A stretch of 47,500 nucleotides of DNA from contig NZ_CP089518.1 in assembly GCF_025917685.1 (NCBI RefSeq), forward strand, positions 32,501-80,000, read 5' to 3'. Made by a program: the position numbers and the translations under genes. The notes beneath the pieces were generated by a model. The model made no database searches. It was given only the letters and a program-made list of their open reading frames with translations, and was not told the DNA's origin. Shown piece by piece: positions 31,514 through 41,695 of the stretch. The DNA comes from Bacillus cereus. Its GTDB lineage: Bacteria > Bacillota > Bacilli > Bacillales > Bacillaceae_G. Numbering within the stretch: position 1 is the first letter of the stretch; each line of letters starts with the position of its first letter.

Positions 31514-31542
31514 TTGACTTTAAAACATATCTGATGTAAGAT
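31514..31542 (+). promoter_or_regulatory. promoter of the tRNA-Met/tRNA-Glu pair
   Basis: TTGACT (31514-31519), 17 bases, TAAGAT (31537-31542), about 29 bases before the first tRNA. The -35 is strong and the -10 moderate. Confidence 0.6.
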
Positions 31543-31570
31543 ACTAATTGTCCGTTAAATACGACGACAT

Positions 31571-31644
31571 GGCGGTGTAGCTCAGCTGGCTAGAGCGTAC
31601 GGTTCATACCCGTGAGGTCGGGGGTTCGATCCCCTCCGCCGCTA
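31571..31644 (+). tRNA. tRNA-Met (CAT), elongator type
   Basis: A 74-base cloverleaf: acceptor GGCGGTG/CGCCGCT, D arm GCTC/GAGC, anticodon stem-loop TACGG-TTCATAC-CCGTG with CAT at 31605-31607, T arm GGGGG-TTCGATC-CCCTC, discriminator A. It lacks the C1-A72 mismatch and GGG anticodon stem of the initiator. CCA is not encoded (TAT follows). The position before spoIIE matches trnSL-Met1 of B. subtilis. Confidence 0.96.
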
Positions 31645-31657
31645 TATTTAATTTAAC

Positions 31658-31729
31658 GGCCCGTTGGTCAAGTGGTTAAGACACCGCCCTTTCACGGCGG
31701 TAACACGGGTTCGAATCCCGTACGGGTCA
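31658..31729 (+). tRNA. tRNA-Glu (TTC)
   Basis: A 72-base cloverleaf: acceptor GGCCCGT/ACGGGTC, anticodon stem-loop CCGCC-CTTTCAC-GGCGG with TTC at 31691-31693, T arm ACGGG-TTCGAAT-CCCGT, discriminator A. CCA is not encoded (TCT follows). It lies 13 bases after tRNA-Met. Confidence 0.96.
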
Positions 31730-31733
31730 TCTA

Positions 31734-31767
31734 AAAAAGATCATGCAAATTGCATGATCTTTTTTTG
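31734..31767 (+). terminator. terminator of the tRNA pair
   Basis: AAGATCATGCAA and TTGCATGATCTT form a near-perfect stem with a minimal loop, followed by a run of T. Confidence 0.93.
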
Positions 31768-31875
31768 TTAAGTAAATTAAGACATACAACACTTCTACAA
31801 AATCACCCTATATTTTCTGAATATTCCATCGACTATAAATAGATAAATTAAATACTGTGTATATATGTAGACTTA

Positions 31876-31894
31876 TTTCGAATAAAACGTCGAA
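31876..31894 (+). promoter_or_regulatory. candidate Spo0A boxes upstream of spoIIE
   Basis: TTTCGAA (31876-31882) and CGTCGAA (31888-31894) each match the 0A box TGTCGAA at 6 of 7 positions. A third partial match TGACAAA overlaps the -35. Spo0A~P activates spoIIE through such boxes in B. subtilis. Confidence 0.55.
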
Positions 31895-31920
31895 CGATTA
31901 TAAAAGTGAAAACTGTTGTT

Positions 31921-31953
31921 TTGACAAAAATCCCAATAATCATCTTTTATAAT
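31921..31953 (+). promoter_or_regulatory. spoIIE promoter with 21-bp spacer
   Basis: A perfect TTGACA (31921-31926) and a perfect TATAAT (31948-31953) are separated by 21 bases instead of 17. The same over-long spacing is known for the Spo0A-dependent sigma-A promoter of B. subtilis spoIIE. Confidence 0.8.
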
Positions 31954-31988
31954 GACAGTAATTAAACTATGCAGGTGGTGTTAAAAAT

Positions 31989-34460
31989 ATGCCTAAAGCA
32001 GGAAGGACTACTATGAATACAAGTACATTGGCGATGAATGAAAGTCAGCTTGGAACAATGAAGTGGACAAGTAAGTTGCGAATGAAATTTGAACAAGTTT
32101 TCTTTAGATGGGGATTCATAATTGTTGTTATTGGTTTTCTTTTGGGACGAGCATATATATTAACGAACATCTTACCTTTTGCATTGCCGTTTTTTGCTGC
32201 TGTTTATGTTATGAAGCGAGATAAAATGCCGCTCGCATTTTTAGCTCTAATGGGAGGAGCACTTTCAGTTTCGATAGATAATTTATTTTTTACTTTTGCA
32301 TCTATTTTTACTTTCTTCATTTATAATATCTTCTTTAGTCGATTTACACGTAAAACTGTTGGACTTGTACCATTCCAAGTATTTATCTCCGCATTAACCG
32401 CACATTTAGTTGTTGTATATTTTGCGCAACAAACCGTCACCATGTATGACTTGCTCGTTAGTACGATCGAAGCAGGGCTTAGTTTCGTATTAACGATGAT
32501 ATTTCTGCAAAGTGTTCCACTCTTGGTGGAAAGGAAAGGGAAACAACAAGCGTTAGAAACAGAAGAAATTGTTTGTTTAATTATATTACTAGCATCTGTT
32601 TTAACGGGTACAACAGATTGGTTCGTTTATGATGCTTCTATTCAACATATTTTCACTAGATACTTAGTATTAGTATTTGCATTTATTGCTGGTGCGGCTA
32701 CAGGGTCCACGGTGGGAGTCGTCACTGGATTGATATTAAGTTTAGCGAATGTGTCTAGTTTGTCTCAACTTAGCCTCCTTGCCTTTTCAGGGTTGCTTGG
32801 GGGATTGTTGAAAGAAGGAAAGCGTATAGGAGTTAGTTTAGGGTTATTAATTGGTACAAGTTTAATTACGTTATATGTAGACAAGCAAACAAGTATTGTA
32901 ACAACCTTAATTGAATCTGGTGTGGCAATTGTTTTCTTTTTATTAACACCGAAACTTGTTATGGATCGTATTGCTAAATTTATGCCAGGTACACAAGAAC
33001 ACTCACAAGATCAACAACAATATTTACGAAGAATGCGCGATGTTACAGCGAACAAAATCAATCAATTTGCTAATGTATTTGCCGCTTTGTCTAATAGTTT
33101 TTCTGTATATGGGTACGTGGAAGAGGAAGATAAAGAAACAGAAGCGGATTTATTTTTAAGTACAATTACTGCAAAAACATGTCAAACGTGCTTTAAGAAG
33201 GATCAATGTTGGGTAGTTAATTTTGATAAAACGTACGATTATATGAAACAAATAATGAACGAGACAGAAGAAGGAACGTTGCAGCATAATCGGAAGTTAG
33301 TTCGTGAATGGGACAAGCATTGTGTGAGAGGGAAGAAAGTAACGGATTTAGTAGCAGGTGAATTAGATCACTTCTATGAGGGACAGAAATTAAGAAAACA
33401 AATGAAGGAAAATCGTAGAATTGTAGCCGAGCAATTACTAGGTGTATCAAAAGTAATGGAAGACTTCGCTAAGGAGATACAACGAGAAAGAGAGAATCAT
33501 CAAGCGCAGGAGGAGCAGATTTTACAAGCGTTTCGTGATTTTGGTGTCGAAGTGGAGCATGTTGATATTTATTGTTTAGACAGAGGAAGTATCGATATTG
33601 AAATGTTGATTCCAGCTGTATCTAATGAGCATGGAGAATGTGAGAAGTTGGTTGCGCCGATGCTCTCGGATATTTTAAAAGAAAATATCGTTGTTAAGCA
33701 TGAAGAGAAATCCTCTTATCCAAATGGTCACAGTTTAATATCATTTGGTTCAGCGAAGACCTATTCTCTTGATACAGGATTGGCTACGGCTGCAAAAGGT
33801 GGTGGGTTTGTTTCAGGCGATTCCTACGCGATGATGGATTTAAGTGTTGGAAAATATGCACTTGCAATTAGTGATGGTATGGGAAATGGGCAAAGGGCTC
33901 ATATGGAGAGTAGGGAAACGGTAAAATTATTACAAAAGATCCTTCAATCAGGTATTGATGAGGAAATAGCGATTAAGTCCATCAATTCAATTCTTTCTTT
34001 AAGAACGACAGAGGAGATGTATACCACGCTTGACTTGGCTATGATAGATTTACGGGATGCGAGTGCGAAGTTTTTAAAGGTTGGATCGACGCCGAGTTTT
34101 GTTAAACGCGGCAATAATATTTTGAAAATTGAGGCAAGTAATTTACCGATAGGAATTATTGAAGATGTTGAAGTTGATGTGGTTGGTGAGCAATTAAAAA
34201 CGGGTGATATTCTTATTATGATGAGTGATGGCATTTTTGAGGGAGCGCAACATGTGGAGAATCACGAGTTATGGATAAAACGTAAAATTAAAGAACTACA
34301 AACAGAGGATCCACAAGAAATAGCTGATATTATTATGGAAGAAGTAATTAGGTCTGGTGATGGTTATATAAATGATGATATGACTATTGTTGTGGCGAAA
34401 GTAAAGAAAAATATGCCGAAGTGGGCTACGATTCCAATAGTGGGAATGCAGGCGCAATAA
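31989..34460 (+). CDS. spoIIE: SpoIIE, sporulation PP2C-type phosphatase
   Basis: An 823-residue membrane phosphatase that localises to the polar septum, interacts with FtsZ and dephosphorylates SpoIIAA to activate sigma-F in the forespore. The first about 330 residues carry roughly ten transmembrane segments. The central region (about 330-590) includes the TCQTCFKKDQCW cysteine cluster and coiled segments. The C-terminal PP2C domain (about 590-823) shows the metal-binding ISDGMGNG and MMSDGIFEG motifs and DDMTIVV. ATG lies 8 bases after AGGTGGTG. The unit is bracketed by a Spo0A-type promoter and a strong terminator. B. subtilis yabS and yabT, which follow spoIIE there, are absent here. Confidence 0.96.
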   Translation: MPKAGRTTMNTSTLAMNESQLGTMKWTSKLRMKFEQVFFRWGFIIVVIGFLLGRAYILTNILPFALPFFAAVYVMKRDKMPLAFLALMGGALSVSIDNLFFTFASIFTFFIYNIFFSRFTRKTVGLVPFQVFISALTAHLVVVYFAQQTVTMYDLLVSTIEAGLSFVLTMIFLQSVPLLVERKGKQQALETEEIVCLIILLASVLTGTTDWFVYDASIQHIFTRYLVLVFAFIAGAATGSTVGVVTGLILSLANVSSLSQLSLLAFSGLLGGLLKEGKRIGVSLGLLIGTSLITLYVDKQTSIVTTLIESGVAIVFFLLTPKLVMDRIAKFMPGTQEHSQDQQQYLRRMRDVTANKINQFANVFAALSNSFSVYGYVEEEDKETEADLFLSTITAKTCQTCFKKDQCWVVNFDKTYDYMKQIMNETEEGTLQHNRKLVREWDKHCVRGKKVTDLVAGELDHFYEGQKLRKQMKENRRIVAEQLLGVSKVMEDFAKEIQRERENHQAQEEQILQAFRDFGVEVEHVDIYCLDRGSIDIEMLIPAVSNEHGECEKLVAPMLSDILKENIVVKHEEKSSYPNGHSLISFGSAKTYSLDTGLATAAKGGGFVSGDSYAMMDLSVGKYALAISDGMGNGQRAHMESRETVKLLQKILQSGIDEEIAIKSINSILSLRTTEEMYTTLDLAMIDLRDASAKFLKVGSTPSFVKRGNNILKIEASNLPIGIIEDVEVDVVGEQLKTGDILIMMSDGIFEGAQHVENHELWIKRKIKELQTEDPQEIADIIMEEVIRSGDGYINDDMTIVVAKVKKNMPKWATIPIVGMQAQ

Positions 34461-34463
34461 AAT

Positions 34464-34502
34464 AATCAAAAAAACCTAGGTATTTACCTAGGTTTTTTTG
34501 AT
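34464..34502 (+). terminator. terminator of spoIIE
   Basis: AATCAAAAAAACCTAGGTA and TACCTAGGTTTTTTTGATT form a very long, nearly perfect stem with T-rich 3' arm. The symmetrical ends could stop transcription in both directions. Confidence 0.92.
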
Positions 34503-34664
34503 TAAAAAGGTAATGTAATTACTTTGTTGAATCTACAGGAGGAATGTAAGATAAAAATGTGAGTTTTGTACATCTTTTTTTTGCACAATGTTTGTAAAAG
34601 TTGTACCATTATATACAGGGTAACTAATGTTGCAGTTCTTGTTTAATGAAAGGTGATTGCGAAG

Positions 34665-36095
34665 TTGAAAGATGCATTTGTTGGAAAAGTAGATGACTTT
34701 GTAAAGCAGCATGATGTATTAAAGAAACATTCAACAATTGTTGTAGGGGTTTCTGGCGGTCCGGACTCTTTAGCTCTTCTATATTATTTGTTAGAAAAAA
34801 GGGCAGAAAAGCAACTCGAAATTGTAGTAGCACATGTGGATCATATGTTTAGAGGTAATGAATCTTATGAGGACCTACAGTTTGTACAGGGTCTTTGCAA
34901 AGAGCTGGGAGTTATTTGTGAGACGATAAGGATTAATGTGTCGCAATATCAACAGCAATATGGAATGAATGCACAAGTTGCTGCTAGAGAATGCAGATAT
35001 GCATTTTTGGAAACAATAATGAAGAAATATGATGCGAGATATGTAGCTCTTGGTCACCATGGAGATGATCAAGTAGAGACGATTTTGATGCGCCTTGTAC
35101 GAGGGAGTACTCCGAAAGGATACGCAGGAATTGCAGTGAAGCGTCCTTTTCATAATGGATATTTAATTAGGCCGTTACTTGGGGTAACTAAGGAAGAGAT
35201 TGTTGATTACTGTAATAAGTTAAAAGTTATTCCGCGTATAGATCCGAGTAATAAAAAGGAAGTATATACAAGGAATCGATTACGTAAATATGTCCTTCCT
35301 TATTTGAAAGAGGAAAATCCACAAATGCATGAGAAATTCCAAAAATTTAGCGTGCAGATGCAAGAGGATGAGGCTTATTTGCAGGAATTAGCTTTTGAGA
35401 AAATGAATAAAGTAATTACAAAAAAAAGCGATAAACAAATTAGCTTATCAATTCCTGCCTTTGAATCCATGTCTATGCCTTTACAAAGGAGAGGGATTCA
35501 ACTAATATTAAACTATCTTTATGAATATAAGATTCCATCTTCGCTTTCTTCTATACATATTGACAAGGTGATTGAATTTTTTAAGCGGATACAACCTTCA
35601 GGTTCATTGGATTTTCCAGGTGGCTTGAAAATTATTCGTACATACGAAGAATGTAGCTTTGGATTTAAACAAGAAATTGTTTCTCCTTTTTTGCAAGATT
35701 TATCAGTACCCGGGACAATTACATTACCGAACGGAGATAAACTTGTAACAGAGGTGAGCGAGGATATACCAAGTAACATGAATGAAACAGTGTTTGTTGC
35801 TAAGTATAATGATATATCGTATCCACTTCGTATTCGTTCTAGGCAAAATGGAGATCGCATGTCAATACAAGGTATGGATGGTACAAAAAAGATAAAAGCT
35901 ATTTTTATCGAATCGAAAGTACCGAAAGAAAAAAGAGAAGAATGGCCGATCGTTTGTGATGCAAGTGAAAATATTATTTGGGTACCCTTGTTGAAACGAT
36001 CTGCATTTGCTATTTCGAAAGAGGTAGCAAAGAAGGGTAAATATATTATTATTCACTACAAAAGCAAGGAGTCTTCCGGGAGGATAATGAAATGA
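34665..36095 (+). CDS. tilS: tRNA(Ile)-lysidine synthase
   Basis: A 476-residue PP-loop ATPase that converts C34 of tRNA-Ile(CAU) to lysidine, making it read AUA; essential. The PP-loop [13 protein letters not shown] lies at about residues 27-39, with HVDHMFRG and [13 protein letters not shown] following, and a C-terminal TilS domain (around [20 protein letters not shown]). The frame extends to GTG 34653, but that codon sits inside the ribosome site GAAAGGTG. TTG at 34665 is about 9 bases downstream and gives the expected length. The stop overlaps the hpt start. Confidence 0.94.
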   Translation: MKDAFVGKVDDFVKQHDVLKKHSTIVVGVSGGPDSLALLYYLLEKRAEKQLEIVVAHVDHMFRGNESYEDLQFVQGLCKELGVICETIRINVSQYQQQYGMNAQVAARECRYAFLETIMKKYDARYVALGHHGDDQVETILMRLVRGSTPKGYAGIAVKRPFHNGYLIRPLLGVTKEEIVDYCNKLKVIPRIDPSNKKEVYTRNRLRKYVLPYLKEENPQMHEKFQKFSVQMQEDEAYLQELAFEKMNKVITKKSDKQISLSIPAFESMSMPLQRRGIQLILNYLYEYKIPSSLSSIHIDKVIEFFKRIQPSGSLDFPGGLKIIRTYEECSFGFKQEIVSPFLQDLSVPGTITLPNGDKLVTEVSEDIPSNMNETVFVAKYNDISYPLRIRSRQNGDRMSIQGMDGTKKIKAIFIESKVPKEKREEWPIVCDASENIIWVPLLKRSAFAISKEVAKKGKYIIIHYKSKESSGRIMK

Positions 36096-36634
36096 TGAAT
36101 CAAGATATCGAAAAAGTATTAATTTCTGAAGAACAAATACAGGAAAAGGTGCTCGAATTAGGTGCAGTTATTGCAGAGGATTACAAAAATACAGTACCGC
36201 TTGCAATTGGTGTACTAAAGGGTGCAATGCCATTTATGGCAGATTTATTAAAGAGAACAGATACATATCTTGAAATGGATTTTATGGCTGTATCTAGCTA
36301 CGGTCACTCTACTGTTTCAACAGGCGAAGTAAAAATCTTAAAAGATCTTGATACTTCTGTAGAAGGTCGCGATATTTTAATCGTTGAAGATATTATTGAT
36401 AGCGGTCTTACACTAAGCTATTTAGTAGACCTGTTTAAATATCGTAAAGCGAAATCTGTAAAAATTGTTACATTATTAGATAAACCAACAGGTCGTAAGG
36501 TTGATCTGAAAGCGGATTATGTTGGATTTACTGTCCCTCATGAATTCGTTGTAGGGTATGGATTAGATTATAAAGAGCAATACCGTAATCTTCCGTATGT
36601 GGGAGTATTAAAACCAAGTGTTTACTCAAATTAA
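36092..36634 (+). CDS. hpt: hypoxanthine phosphoribosyltransferase
   Basis: A 180-residue purine salvage enzyme making IMP and GMP from hypoxanthine or guanine and PRPP. The PRPP-binding motif [14 protein letters not shown], the substrate loop AVSSYGHST and the C-terminal [13 protein letters not shown] are typical. ATG at 36092 overlaps the tilS stop; a second ATG follows at 36095, and GGGAGG is 8 or 11 bases upstream, so either may be used. tilS-hpt pairing and order before ftsH are conserved in Bacillus; the tilS/HprT proteins have been reported to influence ftsH expression in B. subtilis. Confidence 0.96.
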   Translation: MMNQDIEKVLISEEQIQEKVLELGAVIAEDYKNTVPLAIGVLKGAMPFMADLLKRTDTYLEMDFMAVSSYGHSTVSTGEVKILKDLDTSVEGRDILIVEDIIDSGLTLSYLVDLFKYRKAKSVKIVTLLDKPTGRKVDLKADYVGFTVPHEFVVGYGLDYKEQYRNLPYVGVLKPSVYSN

Positions 36635-36719
36635 TTAAATACAGGCGTTACAATTGTATAGGAAAGTTTTTCTATGTTACGATTTACTATAGTGTTTATG
36701 CCGTGAGAGGAGGTTAGGA

Positions 36720-38621
36720 ATGAATCGTATCTTCCGTAATACCATCTTTTATTTACTGATATTCTTAGTAGTAATTGGGATCGTAAGCTATTTTAATGGT
36801 TCGACGCAAAAAACGACATCAGTTAGCTACGATAAATTCATTACTAAACTTGAAAAAGGTGAAGTGCGCAATGTGCAGCTTCAACCGAAGAATGGTGTAT
36901 TTGAAGTAAAAGGACAATTCAATACTTCTAACCAAGGAGAACAATTTGTTACTTATGCACCAAATACTGAGGAATTACAAAAGAAAATTAATGATAAAGC
37001 GCAAGGGGCCGAGGTTAAGTATCAACCAGCAGAAGAAACAAGTGCTTGGGTAACATTCTTTACTTCTATCATTCCGTTTGTCATTATCTTCATTTTATTC
37101 TTCTTCTTATTAAATCAAGCTCAGGGCGGCGGTAGCCGTGTTATGAACTTCGGGAAAAGTAAGGCGAAGCTATACAATGATGAAAAGAAAAAAATTCGTT
37201 TCAGAGATGTTGCTGGAGCGGATGAAGAGAAACAAGAACTTGTTGAGGTAGTTGAATTCTTGAAAGACCCTCGTAAGTTCGCTGAAGTTGGTGCCCGTAT
37301 TCCGAAGGGTGTTCTATTAGTGGGACCTCCAGGTACAGGTAAAACTTTACTAGCACGTGCTGTTGCAGGTGAAGCAGGCGTTCCGTTCTTCTCTATTAGT
37401 GGTTCTGACTTCGTAGAGATGTTCGTCGGTGTCGGTGCATCCCGTGTACGTGATTTATTTGAAAATGCAAAGAAAAATGCTCCTTGTATCATTTTCATTG
37501 ATGAAATTGATGCAGTAGGACGTCAACGTGGCGCAGGTCTTGGCGGTGGTCATGATGAGCGTGAACAAACGTTGAACCAATTACTTGTTGAAATGGATGG
37601 ATTCGGTGCAAACGAAGGTATTATTATCATCGCTGCGACAAACCGTCCTGATATTCTTGATCCAGCGTTATTACGTCCAGGTCGTTTTGACCGTCAAATT
37701 ACAGTAGATCGTCCAGATGTAAATGGTCGTGAAGCTGTACTTAAAGTACACGCTCGTAATAAACCGCTTGATGAGAATGTCAACTTAAGAGCAATAGCAA
37801 CTCGTACACCAGGATTCTCTGGTGCCGATCTTGAAAACTTATTAAACGAAGCTGCTCTAGTAGCTGCGCGTCAAGATAAGAAGAAAATTGATATGAGCGA
37901 CATCGATGAAGCAACGGATCGTGTTATTGCAGGTCCTGCTAAGAAAAGTCGTGTTATCTCTGAAAAAGAACGTAATATCGTTGCATTCCATGAAGCTGGC
38001 CATACTGTAATTGGTGTTGTCCTTGATGAAGCGGATATCGTTCATAAAGTAACAATTGTCCCTCGTGGTCAAGCTGGTGGATATGCAGTAATGCTTCCGA
38101 AAGAAGATCGTTACTTCATGACAAAACCAGAGTTACTTGATAAAATCACTGGTTTACTTGGTGGTCGAGTAGCTGAGGAGATTGTATTTGGTGAAGTAAG
38201 TACAGGTGCTCACAACGACTTCCAACGTGCGACTGGCATTGCAAGACGTATGGTTACGGAATTCGGTATGAGTGATAAGCTTGGCCCGATGCAATTCGGT
38301 AGCTCACAAGGTGGTCAGGTATTCTTAGGAAGAGACTTCCACTCAGAGCAAAACTACAGTGATGCAATTGCACATGAAATTGATGTGGAAATGCAAACTA
38401 TTATGAAAGACTGTTATGCTCGTGCGAAACAAATTCTTACTGAAAAACGTGATAAGCTAGATATTATTGCGAAAACGTTACTTGAAGTAGAAACATTAGA
38501 TGCAGAGCAAATTAATCACTTATATGATTATGGCAGATTACCAGAGCGTCCAACATCTTCAGATGATGTGAAAGTAAACATCAATATGAAGAAAGATGAT
38601 GAAGACGCAGAAGATAAGTAA
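36720..38621 (+). CDS. ftsH: ATP-dependent zinc metalloprotease FtsH
   Basis: A 633-residue membrane-anchored AAA+ protease that degrades membrane and regulatory proteins; in B. subtilis it affects Spo0A activity through Spo0E. Two transmembrane segments (about 8-24 and 111-131) flank an extracytoplasmic domain. The AAA+ module has Walker A GPPGTGKT (202-209), the pore FVG loop ([14 protein letters not shown]), [15 protein letters not shown] and the second region of homology. The zinc protease motif HEAGH is at 424-428. The start ATG has GAGAGGAGGTTAGGA upstream. It is followed by a terminator. Confidence 0.97.
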   Translation: MNRIFRNTIFYLLIFLVVIGIVSYFNGSTQKTTSVSYDKFITKLEKGEVRNVQLQPKNGVFEVKGQFNTSNQGEQFVTYAPNTEELQKKINDKAQGAEVKYQPAEETSAWVTFFTSIIPFVIIFILFFFLLNQAQGGGSRVMNFGKSKAKLYNDEKKKIRFRDVAGADEEKQELVEVVEFLKDPRKFAEVGARIPKGVLLVGPPGTGKTLLARAVAGEAGVPFFSISGSDFVEMFVGVGASRVRDLFENAKKNAPCIIFIDEIDAVGRQRGAGLGGGHDEREQTLNQLLVEMDGFGANEGIIIIAATNRPDILDPALLRPGRFDRQITVDRPDVNGREAVLKVHARNKPLDENVNLRAIATRTPGFSGADLENLLNEAALVAARQDKKKIDMSDIDEATDRVIAGPAKKSRVISEKERNIVAFHEAGHTVIGVVLDEADIVHKVTIVPRGQAGGYAVMLPKEDRYFMTKPELLDKITGLLGGRVAEEIVFGEVSTGAHNDFQRATGIARRMVTEFGMSDKLGPMQFGSSQGGQVFLGRDFHSEQNYSDAIAHEIDVEMQTIMKDCYARAKQILTEKRDKLDIIAKTLLEVETLDAEQINHLYDYGRLPERPTSSDDVKVNINMKKDDEDAEDK

Positions 38622-38627
38622 GAGATG

Positions 38628-38656
38628 AAGGAGTGACGATAGTCACTCCTTTTTTA
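38628..38656 (+). terminator. terminator of ftsH
   Basis: AAGGAGTGAC (38628-38637) and GTCACTCCTT (38642-38651) form a perfect stem with loop GATA, then T residues. Confidence 0.93.
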
Positions 38657-38845
38657 TTTGTGGAATGAATGTAAGTGGCAAAAGAATTTAAATAAAACTA
38701 TTATTAAAAATTGAAATAGAGAGTAATCTTTTTGTACAATGATGAGTATAGAAAAACTGATTATATAAGTATGTGTGATATGATGTTTTTATAAGTTTTA
38801 TACATACTGCACAAATATAGATTAAATAAGATAAGTGGTGAGAAT

Positions 38846-39634
38846 ATGATTTTTGTATTGGATGTAGGGAACACAAATGCGGTACTAGGTGTGTTTGAAG
38901 AGGGGAAACTTCGTCAGCATTGGCGCATGGAAACGGATCGTCATAAAACAGAAGATGAGTATGGGATGCTTGTAAAGCAGTTACTTGAGCATGAAGGTCT
39001 TTCCTTTGAAGATGTGAAAGGTATTATCGTATCTTCAGTCGTACCGCCAATTATGTTCGCTTTAGAACGTATGTGTGAAAAGTATTTTAAAATTAAACCG
39101 CTTGTAGTGGGGCCTGGGATAAAAACAGGTTTGAATATTAAATATGAAAATCCACGTGAAGTAGGCGCGGACCGAATTGTAAATGCAGTAGCAGGTATTC
39201 ATTTGTATGGAAGTCCTCTTATCATTGTTGATTTTGGTACGGCTACTACATATTGTTATATTAACGAAGAGAAACATTATATGGGTGGCGTTATTACGCC
39301 AGGAATTATGATTTCGGCAGAGGCGTTATATAGTAGAGCAGCAAAGCTTCCTCGTATTGAAATTACAAAACCGAGTAGTGTTATCGGGAAGAATACAGTA
39401 AGTGCGATGCAATCAGGTATTCTTTATGGATACGTTGGACAAGTGGAAGGTATTGTTAAGCGTATGAAAGAAGAAGCTAAACAAGAACCGAAAGTTATTG
39501 CAACAGGTGGATTAGCGAAATTAATTTCAGAAGAATCAAATGTAATTGATATTGTAGATCCATTTTTAACGTTAAAAGGTTTGTATATGTTATATGAACG
39601 TAATGCAAATTTACAGTATGAGAAAGGTGAATAA
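38846..39634 (+). CDS. coaX: type III pantothenate kinase
   Basis: A 262-residue CoaX-type kinase catalysing the first step of CoA synthesis from pantothenate. It belongs to the ASKHA superfamily: phosphate-binding [15 protein letters not shown] at the N-terminus, the [11 protein letters not shown] segment, DFGTATTYC and the C-terminal ATGGLAKLI. Type III enzymes are not feedback-inhibited by CoA. The ATG follows GTGGTGAGAAT. hslO begins 6 bases after the stop, so the two are co-transcribed, as in B. subtilis (yacB-yacC). Confidence 0.95.
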   Translation: MIFVLDVGNTNAVLGVFEEGKLRQHWRMETDRHKTEDEYGMLVKQLLEHEGLSFEDVKGIIVSSVVPPIMFALERMCEKYFKIKPLVVGPGIKTGLNIKYENPREVGADRIVNAVAGIHLYGSPLIIVDFGTATTYCYINEEKHYMGGVITPGIMISAEALYSRAAKLPRIEITKPSSVIGKNTVSAMQSGILYGYVGQVEGIVKRMKEEAKQEPKVIATGGLAKLISEESNVIDIVDPFLTLKGLYMLYERNANLQYEKGE

Positions 39635-39640
39635 ATAAGT

Positions 39641-40516
39641 ATGAAAGATTATTTAGTAAAAGCGTTAGCGTTTGATGGAGAAGTGCGTGCGTATAGTGTG
39701 CGTACAACAAACACAGTAAGTGAGGCGCAAAGACGTCATGATACATGGAGAACGGCTTCGGCAGCACTTGGCCGTTCTTTAACTGCGGGTACAATGATGG
39801 GTGCTATGCTAAAAGGTGAGCAAAAGTTAACGATTAAAGTAGAGGGTAACGGTCCGATTGGTCCTATCTTAGTAGATGCTCATGCAAATGGAGATGTACG
39901 TGGTTATGTAACGAATCCGCATGTTGATTTTGAAGGGACAGAACAAGGGAAATTACGTGTATATCAAGCGGTAGGTACAGAAGGATTTGTAACGGTAATT
40001 AAAGATATCGGTATGCGTGAACCGTTTATCGGTCAATCTCCAATCGTTTCAGGAGAATTAGGTGAAGATTTCACATATTATTTCGCGGTTTCTGAGCAGA
40101 CACCTTCTTCTGTTGGTGTCGGTGTTCTCGTAAATGGAGATGACAGCGTATTGGCGGCGGGTGGATTTATCCTTCAAATTATGCCAGGCGCACAGGAAGA
40201 AACAATTTCGTTCATTGAAGATCGTTTACAAAAAATCCCTCCTGTATCAACATTGATCGAACAAGGTCTTTCTCCAGAAGAGCTACTATATGCAGTCCTT
40301 GGAGAAGATAAAGTAAAAGTATTAGAAACTATGGATGTTCAATTTAATTGCACGTGCTCGCGCGAACGTATTGAGAGTGTGTTAATTAGTTTAGGTAAAA
40401 CAGAGTTAGAGCAAATTCGTGAAGAAGAAGAAGAGACGGAAGTTCACTGTCACTTCTGTAATGAACGATATAAATTCGCTAAAGAAGATATTACAAGCCT
40501 AATTGAGAGTCTGTAA
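39641..40516 (+). CDS. hslO: redox-regulated chaperone Hsp33
   Basis: A 291-residue chaperone holdase that becomes active when oxidants remove zinc from its C-terminal redox switch. The four zinc cysteines are present: C237-x-C239 and C270-x-x-C273. The N-terminal domain carries [14 protein letters not shown] and the central fold with [22 protein letters not shown]. Length is standard. In B. subtilis a PrsA-like foldase gene, yacD, lies between hslO and cysK; here only about 117 bases separate them. Confidence 0.96.
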   Translation: MKDYLVKALAFDGEVRAYSVRTTNTVSEAQRRHDTWRTASAALGRSLTAGTMMGAMLKGEQKLTIKVEGNGPIGPILVDAHANGDVRGYVTNPHVDFEGTEQGKLRVYQAVGTEGFVTVIKDIGMREPFIGQSPIVSGELGEDFTYYFAVSEQTPSSVGVGVLVNGDDSVLAAGGFILQIMPGAQEETISFIEDRLQKIPPVSTLIEQGLSPEELLYAVLGEDKVKVLETMDVQFNCTCSRERIESVLISLGKTELEQIREEEEETEVHCHFCNERYKFAKEDITSLIESL

Positions 40517-40554
40517 TAAAGAAGTTTATGCGGAGAATCAGCCGCCCAAATGGA

Positions 40555-40583
40555 TTGACAAACAGGGAATTTTCTGACAAAAT
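40555..40583 (+). promoter_or_regulatory. promoter of cysK
   Basis: A perfect TTGACA (40555-40560), 17 bases, then CAAAAT (40578-40583). GGAATT, the best-conserved part of the CymR binding site, lies in the spacer at 40566-40571. CymR control of cysK is known in B. subtilis; here it is a suggestion from one half-site. Confidence 0.6.
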
Positions 40584-40633
40584 CTAAATATAGATAAAAC
40601 CAATAAAAATACTCGGTGTTAGGAGTGACAGGA

Positions 40634-41557
40634 ATGCGAGTGGCACAATCAGTTTCAGAATTAATCGGGAAAACGCCGATCGTTAAGTTGAACCGCATCG
40701 TAGAATCAGACAGCGCAGATGTATACTTAAAATTAGAATTTATGAATCCGGGAAGCAGTGTTAAAGATCGTATCGCGTTAGCTATGATTGAAGATGCTGA
40801 AAATAAAGGATTATTAAAAGAGGGCGATACAATCATTGAGCCGACAAGTGGTAACACAGGTATTGGCTTAGCGATGGTAGCAGCAGCTAAAGGATATAAG
40901 GCAATTTTAGTAATGCCAGAAACAATGAGTATTGAGCGTCGTAATTTATTACGCGCTTACGGTGCTGAATTAGTATTGACTCCAGGGCCTGAAGGAATGG
41001 GTGGAGCAATTCGTAAGGCAACTGAATTAGCAAAAGAACATGGGTACTTTATACCACAACAGTTCCAAAATCAAGCGAACCCAGAAATCCACCGTTTGAC
41101 AACAGGTCCAGAAATTGTTGAACAGATGGGTGATCAATTAGATGCGTTTATCGCGGGTATTGGTACAGGTGGAACAATTACAGGTGCTGGTGAAGTGCTG
41201 AAGGAAGCGTATAAAGATATTAAAATTTATGCGGTAGAACCTGCGGATTCGCCAGTATTATCTGGTGGGAAACCAGGACCACATAAAATCCAAGGAATTG
41301 GAGCGGGATTTGTTCCAGAGACATTGGATGTAGCGGTATATGATGAAATTATTCAAGTGAAAACAGAGCAAGCATTCGAATATGCAAGAAGAGTTGCTCG
41401 AGAAGAAGGTATTTTAGTAGGTATCTCTTCAGGAGCGGTCATCTATGCAGCGACAGAAGTTGCGAAGAAATTGGGTAAAGGGAAAAAGGTACTTGTTATT
41501 ATTCCGAGTAACGGTGAACGTTATTTAAGTACACCACTTTATCAATTTGAATCATAA
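40634..41557 (+). CDS. cysK: cysteine synthase A
   Basis: A 307-residue PLP enzyme making cysteine from O-acetylserine and sulfide. PLP-binding Lys44 is in [10 protein letters not shown]; the TSGNTG substrate loop and the phosphate-binding GTGGT motif are both present. CysK also controls the CymR repressor in B. subtilis by forming a complex with it. A longer frame opens at 40616, but ATG at 40634 is 6 bases after AGGAGTG. It has its own promoter and a strong terminator, so it is a single-gene unit. Confidence 0.96.
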   Translation: MRVAQSVSELIGKTPIVKLNRIVESDSADVYLKLEFMNPGSSVKDRIALAMIEDAENKGLLKEGDTIIEPTSGNTGIGLAMVAAAKGYKAILVMPETMSIERRNLLRAYGAELVLTPGPEGMGGAIRKATELAKEHGYFIPQQFQNQANPEIHRLTTGPEIVEQMGDQLDAFIAGIGTGGTITGAGEVLKEAYKDIKIYAVEPADSPVLSGGKPGPHKIQGIGAGFVPETLDVAVYDEIIQVKTEQAFEYARRVAREEGILVGISSGAVIYAATEVAKKLGKGKKVLVIIPSNGERYLSTPLYQFES

Positions 41558-41570
41558 TTGAATGCGATTG

Positions 41571-41606
41571 AAAAAGCATCCTTGAAAGAGGATGCTTTTT
41601 CTTTTT
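41571..41606 (+). terminator. terminator of cysK
   Basis: AAAAAGCATCCT (41571-41582) and AGGATGCTTTTT (41589-41600) form a perfect 12-bp stem, followed by CTTTTT. Confidence 0.94.
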
Positions 41607-41695
41607 GGATTGGAAAAAGGAAAAGAGTGAATGACTAGAAAACTTCATGTAAAATAAGAGGTAGTATAATTAATTTATTTTCACTAGCCCTTGAG

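Noticed and set aside
37121..37498. 125-codon antisense frame in ftsH
   Set aside because: Shadow of the AAA+ domain coding sequence with Ser/Pro-rich composition typical of antisense frames.
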